64,000 nucleotides of DNA from contig NZ_JAHZCJ010000003.1 in the NCBI RefSeq assembly GCF_019422935.1, positions 1-64,000 on the forward strand, written 5' to 3'. Below, one piece after another: positions 43,240 through 52,610 of the stretch. Below the pieces are notes generated by a model. The model was given only the letters and a program-made list of their open reading frames with translations. It searched no databases and was not told the origin of the DNA. Source of the DNA: Desulfovibrio sp. (GTDB lineage Bacteria; Desulfobacterota; Desulfovibrionia; Desulfovibrionales; Desulfovibrionaceae). The first letter of the stretch is position 1. The number at the start of each line of letters is the position of its first letter. Both the position numbers and the translations under genes were made by a program.

Positions 43240-43803
43240 ATGTCGGAAAACCAGATGAAAAAAATACGCGCTCCTTTTGACGAAGCCACCGCGCGTTCAC
43301 TGCGCGCGGGCGACCGGGTACTGATTTCGGGCACCATTCTTGCCGCGCGCGATGCGGCCCACAAACGTCTTGTAGAGACTCTGGACAGGGGCGAACCCCT
43401 GCCCGTGGATCTGAAGGGCGCAGTGGTCTATTACGTGGGGCCAAGCCCGGCCAAACCCGGCGAAGTGATCGGCGCTGCCGGGCCAACGACTTCGGGGCGT
43501 ATGGATGCCTACACCCCCCGCCTGCTTGATCAAGGGCTGAAAGGCATGATTGGCAAGGGCTACCGCAAGCCCGAAGTGGTGGAAGCCATGAAAAAACATG
43601 GTGTGCCATACCTTGCCGCCGTGGGCGGTGCAGGCGCCCTGATCGCCCGCAGCATCAAAAAATACACGGTGCTGGCCTACGAAGACCTTGGGCCCGAAGC
43701 CGTGGCCGCCATGGAAGTGGAAGATTTTCCCGCCATTGTGGTCATCGACAGCACGGGCGACAACTACTACGAGACAGGGCAGGCTCCATACAGACGATCC
43801 TGA
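43240..43803 (+). CDS. Fumarate hydratase class I, beta subunit
   Basis: A 187-residue partner of the alpha subunit, with the typical ALRAGDRVLISGTILAARDAAH-like N-terminus (here SLRAGDRVLISGTI), GPTTSGRMDAYTP and DSTGDNYYE at the end. It supplies the swivelling domain that completes the active site. AGGAGG lies just before the ATG, nine bases after the alpha subunit. Confidence 0.9.
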   Translation: MSENQMKKIRAPFDEATARSLRAGDRVLISGTILAARDAAHKRLVETLDRGEPLPVDLKGAVVYYVGPSPAKPGEVIGAAGPTTSGRMDAYTPRLLDQGLKGMIGKGYRKPEVVEAMKKHGVPYLAAVGGAGALIARSIKKYTVLAYEDLGPEAVAAMEVEDFPAIVVIDSTGDNYYETGQAPYRRS

Positions 43804-43903
43804 CTTGCAGCCGCCCCTGTGCATGCCAAATGCTGAGTGATTAGAATTGGCGCAGTTTGTCGCGCCGTATTGTAATGCCTGATATCTTTATGAAGGAGTA
43901 GGT

Positions 43904-44533
43904 ATGGCCTTGAGCAGATCCCCTGTCGATGACCGAACCCGCCTTGATTTCTGGCAAGCGGCTTCTGGCGCGGTGCTGGCGCTTTTTGTGTGCGTGCATC
44001 TTGTGCTGGAAGGAACAGTCGTCCTTAGCCCCGCACTGACCAACGGCATCGCATGGTTGCTTGAAGTCACCATGCTCGCGCAGGTGGCGGCTCCCGTCAT
44101 CATGCTGCTGATCCTGTTCCACTTTTACATTGCGGCCCGCAAAATGCCCTTTCGCGCCAATGAGCTTGGCGTGTTTGTGCAGCACAGCAAGGGCCTCAAG
44201 GAAGTGGATACGTGGCTGTGGCTGGTGCAGGTTTTTACAGCCATCGTTATTCTGGCTGGCGCTTTCTACCACATTTACAGCGTCATGACAGACCTGCCCA
44301 TCAATGTGGCGGGTAGCGCCAAGCGCCTGCACTCGGGCTGGCTGGCCTTCTACGTGTTCTTTTTGCCTTGCGTCATTCTGCATACGGGCATTGGCGTGTA
44401 CCGCCTGGCCGTCAAGTTCGGCGTGTGCGTCAAGGCCACGCGCCCGGCGTGGCGCAAGTGGACCTGGATTGTCATGGGCTGTTATCTTCTGCTCGGCGCG
44501 GCGGCTCTGACCCGCGTGTGGTTCTTGGGATAG
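43904..44533 (+). CDS. frdC: Fumarate reductase cytochrome b subunit FrdC
   Basis: A 209-residue membrane anchor with about five hydrophobic helices and several histidines in helices (VCVHLVLEG, FYHIYSV, ILHTGIGVYRLAV) positioned as haem b ligands. This is the diheme single-anchor (type B) arrangement known from Wolinella and Desulfovibrio. It takes electrons from menaquinol and passes them to the FrdB clusters. The gene order C-A-B matches that group. AAGGAG precedes the start. Confidence 0.9.
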   Translation: MALSRSPVDDRTRLDFWQAASGAVLALFVCVHLVLEGTVVLSPALTNGIAWLLEVTMLAQVAAPVIMLLILFHFYIAARKMPFRANELGVFVQHSKGLKEVDTWLWLVQVFTAIVILAGAFYHIYSVMTDLPINVAGSAKRLHSGWLAFYVFFLPCVILHTGIGVYRLAVKFGVCVKATRPAWRKWTWIVMGCYLLLGAAALTRVWFLG

Positions 44534-44542
44534 GGGGTGCGT

Positions 44543-46399
44543 ATGCGAGTTTTTGAAAGCGATGTTCTTTGCATAGGCGCCGGCCTGGCCGGGGAACGCG
44601 TTGCCGTGGAAGCGGCTCAGGCGGGTTTCAGCGTTATCTGTCTTTCACTGGTGCCCCCCAAGCGGTCGCACTCATCAGCCGCCATGGGCGGCATGCAGGC
44701 GGCGCTGGGCAACTCCATCATGGGCGAGGGCGACTGCCCCGAGGTGCACTTCAATGATACGGTCAAGGGTTCCGACTGGGGCTGTGACCAGGAAGTGGCC
44801 CGCCTGTTTGCCGAGACAGGCCCCATCGCCATGCGCGAGATGGCCTGGATGGGCGTGCCCTGGAGCCGCGTTGTCCCCGGTGAGCACACTTACTACAAAG
44901 GCGGCAAGCCTTTTCAGGCAACGGAAAAAAAGGAAAACGAGGGGCTGATCCACTCCCGCGCCTTTGGCGGCACGGCCAAATGGCGCACCTGCTATACCTC
45001 TGACGGCACAGGGCACGCAGTGCTGTTCACCCTTGATAACCGCCTGCTGCAACTGGGCGTTGACGTGCATGACCGCATGCAGGCCGAGGCCCTGATCCAC
45101 GATGGACAGCGCTGCATGGGCTGCGTTGCCCGCGATCTGCGCACCGGTGAACTGGTGGGCTATTTCGCCAAGGGCACCCTTATCGCCACGGGCGGGTATG
45201 GCCGCATTTACCGCGCCACCACCAATGCCATCATCTGTGACGGCGGCGGTCAGATCACGGCCCTCGAAACGGGCGTTGTGCCGCTGGGCAATATGGAAGC
45301 CGTGCAGTTTCACCCCACAGGCACCGTGCCCACGGACATTCTGGTCACAGAAGGTTGCCGCGGCGACGGCGGCACCCTGCTGGACGTGAATGAATACCGC
45401 TTTATGCCCGATTACGAGCCGGAAAAGGCGGAGCTTGCCTCGCGCGACGTGGTGTCGCGCCGCATGACCGAGCACATGCGCAAGGGCCTTGGCGTACAAA
45501 GCCCCTATGGCGAGCACCTGTGGCTGGATATCCGCCATCTGGGCGAAAAGCACATCACCACAAACCTGCGCGAAGTGTACGACATCTCAACGCACTTCCT
45601 GGGCGTAAACCCCATCCATCAGCTTATTCCTGTGCGGCCCACCCACCACTACAGTATGGGCGGCGTGCGCATCAACAAGGACGGCCACGCCTACGGCCTT
45701 GAAGGACTTTTCTCCGCTGGCGAAGCAGCCTGCTGGGACATGCACGGCTTCAACCGCCTTGGCGGCAACTCGCTGGCCGAAACAATTGTTTCTGGCCGCA
45801 TTGTTGGCGCAAAACTGGTGGAATTCCTCAAAGGTTACGAAACCGTGTTCTCCACTCAGGCAATGACGGAGGCCGCCACCAAGGTCAAGGGGCGCATCGC
45901 TGCCCTGCTGCGCGGTACCGGCGACGACTGCTACACCCTGCGCAACGCCATGCAGGACATCATGATGGAACATGTGGGTATTTTCCGTAACGGCAAGGAT
46001 CTGGAAGCAGGCGTTGCCAAGTTGCAGGAACTGCTGGAGCGCACCAAGAACATGCGGCTTGCCAGCGGCAACATCCCCGGCCCCAACGCCGAGCTTTCCA
46101 TGGCCCTGCGCGTGCCGGGCATGCTCAAGCTGGCCCTGTGCACGGCCTACGGCGCGCTGATGCGCACAGAAAGCCGTGGCGCGCACGCCCGCGAAGATTA
46201 CCCCGAGCGCAACGACAAGGAATGGCTCAACCGCACCCTGGCCTACTGGAAGGAAGGCGACACCCTGCCCACCCTCAAGTACGAACCGGCAACGCCGTTC
46301 TATATTCTGCCCCCCGGCGACCGTGGATACGGCGGCGGCAAGATCATAACCGCCGACATCAGCCCGGAAAAAATCGTACCGTACGCACAACAGGGGTAA
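44543..46399 (+). CDS. frdA: Fumarate reductase flavoprotein subunit FrdA
   Basis: A 618-residue catalytic subunit with covalently bound FAD. The N-terminal GAGLAGERVA motif and the FAD-linkage region RSHSSAAMGGMQAALG are present; HPTGTVPTDILVTEGCRGDGG and PTHHYSMGGVRI carry active-site residues. The ATG at 44543 follows GGGGG; an in-frame GTG six bases earlier is less likely. With FrdB and FrdC it reduces fumarate to succinate as a respiratory electron acceptor. Confidence 0.95.
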   Translation: MRVFESDVLCIGAGLAGERVAVEAAQAGFSVICLSLVPPKRSHSSAAMGGMQAALGNSIMGEGDCPEVHFNDTVKGSDWGCDQEVARLFAETGPIAMREMAWMGVPWSRVVPGEHTYYKGGKPFQATEKKENEGLIHSRAFGGTAKWRTCYTSDGTGHAVLFTLDNRLLQLGVDVHDRMQAEALIHDGQRCMGCVARDLRTGELVGYFAKGTLIATGGYGRIYRATTNAIICDGGGQITALETGVVPLGNMEAVQFHPTGTVPTDILVTEGCRGDGGTLLDVNEYRFMPDYEPEKAELASRDVVSRRMTEHMRKGLGVQSPYGEHLWLDIRHLGEKHITTNLREVYDISTHFLGVNPIHQLIPVRPTHHYSMGGVRINKDGHAYGLEGLFSAGEAACWDMHGFNRLGGNSLAETIVSGRIVGAKLVEFLKGYETVFSTQAMTEAATKVKGRIAALLRGTGDDCYTLRNAMQDIMMEHVGIFRNGKDLEAGVAKLQELLERTKNMRLASGNIPGPNAELSMALRVPGMLKLALCTAYGALMRTESRGAHAREDYPERNDKEWLNRTLAYWKEGDTLPTLKYEPATPFYILPPGDRGYGGGKIITADISPEKIVPYAQQG

Positions 46400-46409
46400 G
46401 GAGAGCCAT

Positions 46410-47192
46410 ATGGGACGCAATCTGACGTTTGAAATATTCCGTTACAATCCGCTGGATCCGCTCTCGCATCCCCATATGCAGACATTCCAGCTTGAAGAAC
46501 ACAACAGCATGACGCTGTTTATCGCGCTGAACATGATCCGCGAAACTCAGGACGCCTCCTTGCAGTTTGACTTTTGTTGCCGCGCTGGCATCTGCGGTTC
46601 GTGCGGCATGGTCATCAACGGGCGGCCCGGTCTTGCCTGCCATACGCAGACAAGCGACCTGCCAAGCCACATTACCCTGCATCCCCTGCCGGTGTTCAAG
46701 CTTTTGGGCGACCTCTCGGTGGATACGGGCACATGGTTTCGTAATGTGGGAGCCAAGATCGAATCGTGGATACACACCACCAAGGAGTTTGACCCCAAGG
46801 CGCAGGAAGAGCGCATGGACAACGAACTGGCCACCCAGATATTCGAACTTGACCGCTGCATTGAATGCGGCTGCTGCGTGGCGGCCTGCGGCACGGCCCG
46901 CATGCGCGAAGACTTTATCGGCGCAACGGCCATCAACCGCATGGCGCGCTTTTATATCGACCCGCGCGACAACCGCACCCCTGCGGACTACTATGAACTG
47001 ATCGGCGACGACAGCGGCGTATTCGGCTGCATGGGGCTGCTGGCCTGCGACAACGTCTGCCCCAAGCAACTGCCGCTTCAGGATCAACTGGGCATCATGC
47101 GCCGCATGGTGACCATGGAATCTGTACGAGGTATTTTACCGGAATTTATCCGTAACAAATTGCAGGGCTGTGGATGCGGCTGTTCCAAATAA
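46410..47192 (+). CDS. frdB: Fumarate reductase iron-sulfur subunit FrdB
   Basis: A 260-residue electron-transfer subunit. The [2Fe-2S] site is in CCRAGICGSCGMVINGRPGLAC, and the two C-terminal clusters are in CIECGCCVAACGTARM and CMGLLACDNVCPKQLPL. AGGAGAG precedes the ATG. It closes the transporter-fumAB-frdCAB operon; a hairpin follows. Confidence 0.95.
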   Translation: MGRNLTFEIFRYNPLDPLSHPHMQTFQLEEHNSMTLFIALNMIRETQDASLQFDFCCRAGICGSCGMVINGRPGLACHTQTSDLPSHITLHPLPVFKLLGDLSVDTGTWFRNVGAKIESWIHTTKEFDPKAQEERMDNELATQIFELDRCIECGCCVAACGTARMREDFIGATAINRMARFYIDPRDNRTPADYYELIGDDSGVFGCMGLLACDNVCPKQLPLQDQLGIMRRMVTMESVRGILPEFIRNKLQGCGCGCSK

Positions 47193-47205
47193 CAACGCTT
47201 GCCTC

Positions 47206-47238
47206 ATGGAATGGGCTGGCGTAGCCCGCCCATTCCAT
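47206..47238 (+). terminator. Hairpin at the end of the fumarate operon
   Basis: ATGGAATGGGC (47206-47216) pairs with GCCCATTCCAT (47228-47238) around an 11-base loop, followed by TTCC only. It starts 14 bases after frdB; it is probably a weak terminator or a 3' protective hairpin. Confidence 0.55.
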
Positions 47239-47288
47239 TTCCACCAGACGGGAGGGGCAACCCTCGCACTACCCTCAGGGAGGATGCC

Positions 47289-47975
47289 ATGCTGATACTC
47301 GACTGGATGCAATCCAAGGTAATTTCCATTCCGCCGACCGCAACCCTGCTTCAATGCCGGAAGCTGTTCAAGGAACACAAAATAAACCGCCTTCCCGTGG
47401 TTGATGCCAGCAATATCGTGGTCGGGCTCATCTCGTCCTCCGATGTCCGCAGTTTTGCTCCCAATAAATCCACGGGGCTGGAAATCATTGAGCTTCTGGA
47501 AATCATGAGCGAAACCAAGGTCAGGGATGTCATGGTGGTCGACCCGGTAACCATCACGTACAGAAGCACCATTGAGCAGGCTGCCAAAAGGATGATCGAC
47601 AGGCACGTTGCCTGCCTGCCCGTGGTGAACGACGAGGAAAAACTGGTGGGCATCATCACTGGCTGGGACGTGTTCAAAGCCTTGCTCGACATGAGCGGCG
47701 CGGAACAACCCGGCGTTGAGGTGGGCTTTGTGGTGCCCAATCAGCCCGGCACCCTGCGCGAACTGCTCGACAGACTCAAGGCGCACGGCATGAGCATTAT
47801 TTCCGTGCTTTCGTCGGCCTCAGGCAATGGCATGCGTCAGGTCAAGATACGTTTCAGAGGCCCCGATGCCATGTCGCAAAATGTGGCGCTTGAGCAGTTC
47901 CGCGACCATCCCGGCCTGCGTTACTGGGCCCGCGAGGACGAATTCTACCTTAAATCCAACGTTAATCTGGGCTAA
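47289..47975 (+). CDS. Tandem CBS-domain protein with C-terminal ACT domain
   Basis: A 228-residue cytoplasmic sensor. Two CBS domains cover about residues 1-140 (MQSKVISIPPTATLLQCRKL, then VRDVMVVDPVTITYRSTIEQ). An ACT domain follows at about 150-220 (PNQPGTLRELLDRLKAHGMS). CBS pairs bind adenosyl ligands and ACT domains bind amino acids, so the protein probably integrates the two. No enzyme domain is present. GGAGG precedes the ATG at 47289. Confidence 0.85.
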   Translation: MLILDWMQSKVISIPPTATLLQCRKLFKEHKINRLPVVDASNIVVGLISSSDVRSFAPNKSTGLEIIELLEIMSETKVRDVMVVDPVTITYRSTIEQAAKRMIDRHVACLPVVNDEEKLVGIITGWDVFKALLDMSGAEQPGVEVGFVVPNQPGTLRELLDRLKAHGMSIISVLSSASGNGMRQVKIRFRGPDAMSQNVALEQFRDHPGLRYWAREDEFYLKSNVNLG

Positions 47976-48283
47976 GCAGAACCCTGCCTGGTCCACGGTG
48001 CGCTGGCTGCGGGGCAGGCCCCGTGATCACACTGTAAAAGGCCGCCACGGCTGTGTGTCGTGGCGGTTTTTTCTTATCCGCACCGGCATATTTCCAAGTA
48101 GATGCCTTGGCTTCCTTTCTGCAATACGATATACAAAACGGCATTCCATGTTGCAGGGAGGGGACATTCCCGCACAGGGCAAAGGCCTTGCCCGTCCAGC
48201 ACCGGCGCATTCACTTTCGGACAGCCGGATCCCGTCTTATCACTCGTTGCAGATTTATCTGCCTTCACGCTTCAGGACGCTCC
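47976..48283. other. Intergenic region containing a terminator
   Basis: No gene is seen. The first 100 bases hold the terminator of the CBS-ACT gene. The open frame that continues upstream of the diguanylate cyclase lacks family sequence before the ATG at 48284. Confidence 0.5.
48042..48072 (+). terminator. Intrinsic terminator after the CBS-ACT gene
   Basis: CCGCCACG (48042-48049) pairs with CGTGGCGG (48059-48066) and is followed by six T residues. Confidence 0.88.
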
Positions 48284-50203
48284 ATGCACAAGAACTACGC
48301 CTTCCGAACCAATTTCATAATCTGCCTGATAATTGTTATCGGTTTTTCCGTCACGTCTGTAATAGGCTACCGTTCCAATGTGGACACCCTGAAAAAAGAA
48401 GCGGAAAGCGTGACGCGCCTGGCCTCAGAAGGCATGATGTATCAGATTGACGCCATTTTTGCCCAATCCATACATATTTCGCTGACAATGGCGCACGACA
48501 GTTTCTTGATCAATTTCCTTTCGCAGGAAAAGGAAAACCTGAAAAACCCAGCTTATACGCTGAACATCAGGGAATACCTTGCTGCCTACAGAAAAAAATA
48601 CAATTACGACTCCGTTTTTCTTGTCTCCATGCAGACAGACCGGTACTACAATTTTTCTGGTGTTGACCGCATTGTTGACCATTCTAACCCCGAGAACAAA
48701 TGGGTACGGGAATTTGTTGCAAGCAATCAGGAATTTTCACTCAATATTGATAACGACAAAGCTGCGCACGACACCATTACAGTATTTGTGAACTGTGCTG
48801 TCAAAAACAAGAATAACGAGACCGTGGGTATTGTGGGCGTGGGTTTTACTGTAAACAGCATTCAGGCCATGCTTATCAAGTATGAGCAGCAATTTGCAGT
48901 TAAATCCTATCTTGTGAACGCCGATGGAGCCATCCAGATATCTTCATCCGCGCAGGGCCGGTCTGCCGAAGATATTTATTCCGCGCAAACCTTTGCCGCA
49001 GTAAAAAATACCCTGAAAAAGAACAGTACAGAAATTTCAGACATGTGGTATTCCGGTCATGGCACCGATGGCTATGCCGTCACACGCTACCTTCCGGCCC
49101 CGGATCTTTTCCTCATCACAGACAAAAATACCTCTGAAATAATCAGACAGATCAGAACAAAATACTACACTGGTGCTATTGTTGTTGGCTTTACAATGAT
49201 AATTGTCATCTTTATTGTAACAGCAATAATACGTCTATACAAAAATAAGATAATTTCTCTCACTATTGCTGAAGAATTGAAGTACCACGCCATACTGCAA
49301 AACGCCACATCCCATATCTATGACAGCATTGTTGAGTTTGACATAACCAACGATGTTGCCTGCGGTGAGGGCACAAAAAAGTTTATGCAGCAGTTGGGCC
49401 TCAAGCCAAACACATCATACAGCACCATGCTGCAAACCATTGTGGCTAAGCATATCCTGCCCGAGCACGTGAGCCTGTACCTGAAAACCTTCAGCCCGGA
49501 ATCCATACGCACGGCCCTGCAGGAGCAGCGTAACAAGCTGAGTTGCGATTTTCAGTGTATGCAGGGCAACGGCCAGTACATTTGGTTCAGGGAAACCGGC
49601 TATATCTTGCGATGGGCAGAAAATGACTCCATCCACATTGCCATTTGCCGCCAGAACATTGATCACGACAAAAAACAGGAACTCAGCCTTCAGGATATGG
49701 CCCAAAAGGACGGCTTAACTGGTCTTTACAATAAAATGACCACAGAAGCGCTTATTGACAGACTCCTGGCGGAACATCAGTGCGAAGCAGGCGCCCTTGC
49801 CATGATCATGCTTGATATAGACAACTTCAAGGAACTCAACGATTCACTGGGCCATGTTGCGGGCGACAGGATCATTCAGGAATTTGCCCAGAGCCTGCGA
49901 GCGGCCTTTGCGCCCGACGATCTGGTGGGCCGCATCGGTGGTGATGAATTTATTGTTCTTACGTGCCAGCAAAGCAGTGATGCATTGACCACAAAGCTTG
50001 AAGAACTCTGCAATCGCATCCGGCATACCACATACGGAGGCGAGGGGCAGCACCACCTTGCCGCAAGCATGGGCGTGGCGCTCTTTCCCCTGCATGGCAA
50101 AAACTTCAGCGAGCTGTATGCAAGTGCTGATGCGGCTTTGTACCGCGCCAAGCAAAAAGGCAAGGACACGTATACCTTTTTTGAAACCGCGTCCTTGGCA
50201 TAA
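48284..50203 (+). CDS. Membrane diguanylate cyclase with periplasmic sensor
   Basis: A 639-residue inner-membrane protein. A first membrane helix at about 9-28 is followed by a large periplasmic domain (about 35-300) of the double-CACHE type, a second helix at about 305-330, a PAS-like region and a C-terminal GGDEF domain with an intact active site (GGDEF at 552-556). It should make cyclic di-GMP in response to an external ligand. The RxxD inhibitory site is not seen at its usual place five residues before GGDEF. The ATG at 48284 is chosen over the long upstream frame. Confidence 0.88.
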   Translation: MHKNYAFRTNFIICLIIVIGFSVTSVIGYRSNVDTLKKEAESVTRLASEGMMYQIDAIFAQSIHISLTMAHDSFLINFLSQEKENLKNPAYTLNIREYLAAYRKKYNYDSVFLVSMQTDRYYNFSGVDRIVDHSNPENKWVREFVASNQEFSLNIDNDKAAHDTITVFVNCAVKNKNNETVGIVGVGFTVNSIQAMLIKYEQQFAVKSYLVNADGAIQISSSAQGRSAEDIYSAQTFAAVKNTLKKNSTEISDMWYSGHGTDGYAVTRYLPAPDLFLITDKNTSEIIRQIRTKYYTGAIVVGFTMIIVIFIVTAIIRLYKNKIISLTIAEELKYHAILQNATSHIYDSIVEFDITNDVACGEGTKKFMQQLGLKPNTSYSTMLQTIVAKHILPEHVSLYLKTFSPESIRTALQEQRNKLSCDFQCMQGNGQYIWFRETGYILRWAENDSIHIAICRQNIDHDKKQELSLQDMAQKDGLTGLYNKMTTEALIDRLLAEHQCEAGALAMIMLDIDNFKELNDSLGHVAGDRIIQEFAQSLRAAFAPDDLVGRIGGDEFIVLTCQQSSDALTTKLEELCNRIRHTTYGGEGQHHLAASMGVALFPLHGKNFSELYASADAALYRAKQKGKDTYTFFETASLA

Positions 50204-50370
50204 GACAGAACTGGCCCCACCAGACACGACAGGTTCTGGTCAGTTCAGACTGGACAGGTGAACAACAAGCTTCAGCCGTTTCACAGGTAGTTTTGAGGCA
50301 ATACCACTCGGTGATTCTGCCTTGCCGACAGCCCGTAGCGGCGGCGACACATGAGAGGAGCCTGCCGCAG

Positions 50371-51258
50371 CTATCCTGCTGGAATGGCAGCCACTTTTTG
50401 CTCACAGCTCGTGAGGCAGCGGCAGATAGCCGCCACGTTGGCCGAGGCCATGCCCTTGCGCCACACAAGCTCGGTTACGGCATTGCACACGGAGTGTTCA
50501 AGGGCATGCACGGAAAGCATGCCGTTGGTGCGGCACAGCTCAAGAACAGATGCCGGAACCACCCCAACCCCCATGCCCGCAATAACGCCTCCCACAATGG
50601 CGTGGTACGAAGCCAGCTCAACAATATGCTGCGGCTCCCACCCGTAGGCCCGAAACCAGTTCACCAGCCTGTTCCTGTAGGCGCATCCCCCCTGAAAAGC
50701 CAACACGGCCTTGCGGCCTATGTCATCCGGCGTGTGGATGGGCGGATGCTCCCTGGTGGCAATCAGCACCAACCGCTCAGTAAATGCCTCCATTCTCTCC
50801 AGCCGTTCATCGATGGGGGCATCAACCACAAATACCGCATCCAGCCTGTTTTCCAGAATATCCCCGTACAAGGAACTGCTGGTGCCTATCACAAGCTCAA
50901 GCTCGATGCCGGGATATTCCGCATGCAGACGGGCCAGAACTTCGGGCAAACGCGCTGCGGCCGCACTTTCCAGTGCGCCGATGCGTAGTCTGCCGCCCGG
51001 CTCCATTCCCCTTACGCACAGCTCGGCCTCATCCATCAACGCGGTTATCCGCCGGGCATAGGTGTAAAGCGTCTGCCCCCTCGCAGTGGGCAGCAAACGC
51101 TTTTTTTCCCGCAAAAACAGCTGGATGCCCAGCTCTTCTTCCATCAGCATAATGCGGGCGGTAACGCCAGAGGGCACCCGGTGCAATGCCTTTGCGGCAT
51201 GGCTTATGCTGCCGGTTTCCATGACGGCCATGAAGGTGCGCAGGTCTGAGACTTCCAT
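50371..51258 (-). CDS. LysR-family transcriptional regulator
   Basis: A 295-residue LysR-type regulator with the N-terminal winged helix at about 1-60 (MEVSDLRTFMAVMETGSI, AKALHRVPSGVTARI) and a periplasmic-binding-like effector domain. It is divergent from the lrgAB genes across 173 bases and is probably their activator, as LysR-type CidR is for cid genes. The effector is unknown. Confidence 0.87.
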   Translation of the reverse strand: MEVSDLRTFMAVMETGSISHAAKALHRVPSGVTARIMLMEEELGIQLFLREKKRLLPTARGQTLYTYARRITALMDEAELCVRGMEPGGRLRIGALESAAAARLPEVLARLHAEYPGIELELVIGTSSSLYGDILENRLDAVFVVDAPIDERLERMEAFTERLVLIATREHPPIHTPDDIGRKAVLAFQGGCAYRNRLVNWFRAYGWEPQHIVELASYHAIVGGVIAGMGVGVVPASVLELCRTNGMLSVHALEHSVCNAVTELVWRKGMASANVAAICRCLTSCEQKVAAIPAG

Positions 51259-51336
51259 TTATTCACCATTTGTGATTATTTCTTTCATTTTTATTCATTT
51301 GCCATGATGACTATCATCTCATAACGTATGCCGCAA

Positions 51337-51404
51337 GCCGCCCGTTGTCGTTGGCAGGAAAACCCTCACTTGCCAAATTTCTGCCAACGGCAACGGGAGG
51401 CGGC
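51337..51404 (+). other. Long hairpin in the lrgAB leader
   Basis: The arm at 51337-51357 pairs with 51381-51404 over about 21 positions, interrupted by a small bulge: GCCGCC, then CGTTG, then CGTTGGCAG, against CTGCCAACG, CAACGG and GGCGGC. The loop of 23 bases is GA-rich. It lies 27 bases before the ATG and has no T-run. It may be a regulatory leader or a LysR binding region. Confidence 0.5.
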
Positions 51405-51431
51405 AGAAACCTCGAACATCAGGAATACCGT

Positions 51432-51824
51432 ATGCGCGCGACATGGAAACTGCTTTGGCAGACCGCACTTCTGACAGCCATATTCTGGGGATGCGATCAG
51501 CTCACACGGCTGACAGGCATTCCCATCCCCGGCAACGTGCTGGGCATAATCGTACTGTTTTTTCTGCTGCTTACCGGCATTATTAAAGAAAGCCACATCA
51601 GCATGGCGGCAGAATTTTTACTGAAGCATCTGGTCTTCTTCTTTGTGCCAATTGCGGTAGGGCTGATGCAATGGGGGAGCGTTTTTTATGATTACGGATG
51701 GGTGCTTGCTGCTGCAATAGTGGGCAGCACCGCTCTGCCCCTGGTGATTGTGGGCTTTATGGCCAAAGCTCTGCGCCGCGCTACGCCTGAAAAGAAAGAG
51801 GAAGAAGCACCATGCAGATCATAA
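51432..51824 (+). CDS. LrgA/CidA-family holin-like membrane protein
   Basis: A 130-residue protein with four hydrophobic helices and the family segment IPIPGNVLGIIVLFFLLLTG, followed by FFFVPIAVGLM. LrgA/CidA proteins influence murein hydrolase activity and small-metabolite transport such as pyruvate or glycolate. The ATG at 51432 follows AGGA. It overlaps lrgB by 13 bases. Confidence 0.85.
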   Translation: MRATWKLLWQTALLTAIFWGCDQLTRLTGIPIPGNVLGIIVLFFLLLTGIIKESHISMAAEFLLKHLVFFFVPIAVGLMQWGSVFYDYGWVLAAAIVGSTALPLVIVGFMAKALRRATPEKKEEEAPCRS

Positions 51825-52513
51825 ACATTTTTTTGTGTACGGCGGGCACCGTGCTGGCATATGCGCTGGTGCGTAGCCTGTATATGCGTTACAAGCACCC
51901 CCTCATCAATATCGTGGCTGGCAGCGCCGCCATAGTCATTGCAGTGCTGGTATTGTGCGATGTTCCCTATGAAACCTATGAGCCAGCCCGTCAGGTCATG
52001 ACCTTGCTTATCGGCCCGGCAACAGTCAGCCTTGCGTTGCCCCTGTACCGCTATCGGCACCTGCTGTTGCGCAATGCCTTACCCATTCTTGCAAGCGTGT
52101 GCGCAGGGGCCTTTGCAGCCATGCTCTCTGCCGGGGTTATTGCCAAACTGGGCGGCCTGCCAGAGGACGTGGTAATTTCCATTCTTCCCAAGGGGGTTTC
52201 TATCCCCTTTGCCGTGGAGGTGGCATCCATGTATGGCGGTATCCCGTCCCTGACTGCGGCCTTTGTGGTGGCTACCGGCACGCTCGGCTCCCTTTTGGGA
52301 CTGTGGGGGCTGAACGTCATACGCATCAAGGATCCCTTTGCGCGAGGCCTGACCATGGGCACTATCTCGCATGCTCAGGGAACAGCTGTTGCCTTGCAGG
52401 AAGGGCAGGAACAGGGGGCGATGGGGGGCCTGGCCATGATTCTGGCGGGTATTCTTACTGCGGCTCTGGCGCCGGTGGCAGTCTGGATAGTGCAGCGGCT
52501 GCCGCTGATGTAG
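51812..52513 (+). CDS. LrgB/CidB-family membrane protein
   Basis: A 233-residue protein with about seven hydrophobic helices. The family motif ISILPKGVSIPFAVEVASMYGG is visible near residue 120 and GTISHAQGTAVAL near the end. It acts with LrgA, usually in one complex; transport of three-carbon acids has been reported for homologues. The 13-base overlap with lrgA implies coupled translation. Confidence 0.88.
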   Translation: MQIINIFLCTAGTVLAYALVRSLYMRYKHPLINIVAGSAAIVIAVLVLCDVPYETYEPARQVMTLLIGPATVSLALPLYRYRHLLLRNALPILASVCAGAFAAMLSAGVIAKLGGLPEDVVISILPKGVSIPFAVEVASMYGGIPSLTAAFVVATGTLGSLLGLWGLNVIRIKDPFARGLTMGTISHAQGTAVALQEGQEQGAMGGLAMILAGILTAALAPVAVWIVQRLPLM

Positions 52514-52610
52514 CCGTATCTGCTGCTATTGCGAGGGCGAACTTTTATCGCGATGCGGTCGGCTTGCCGACCGCATCGCTCATTTACTGATCATTTTCAG
52601 CTTATCTGGC

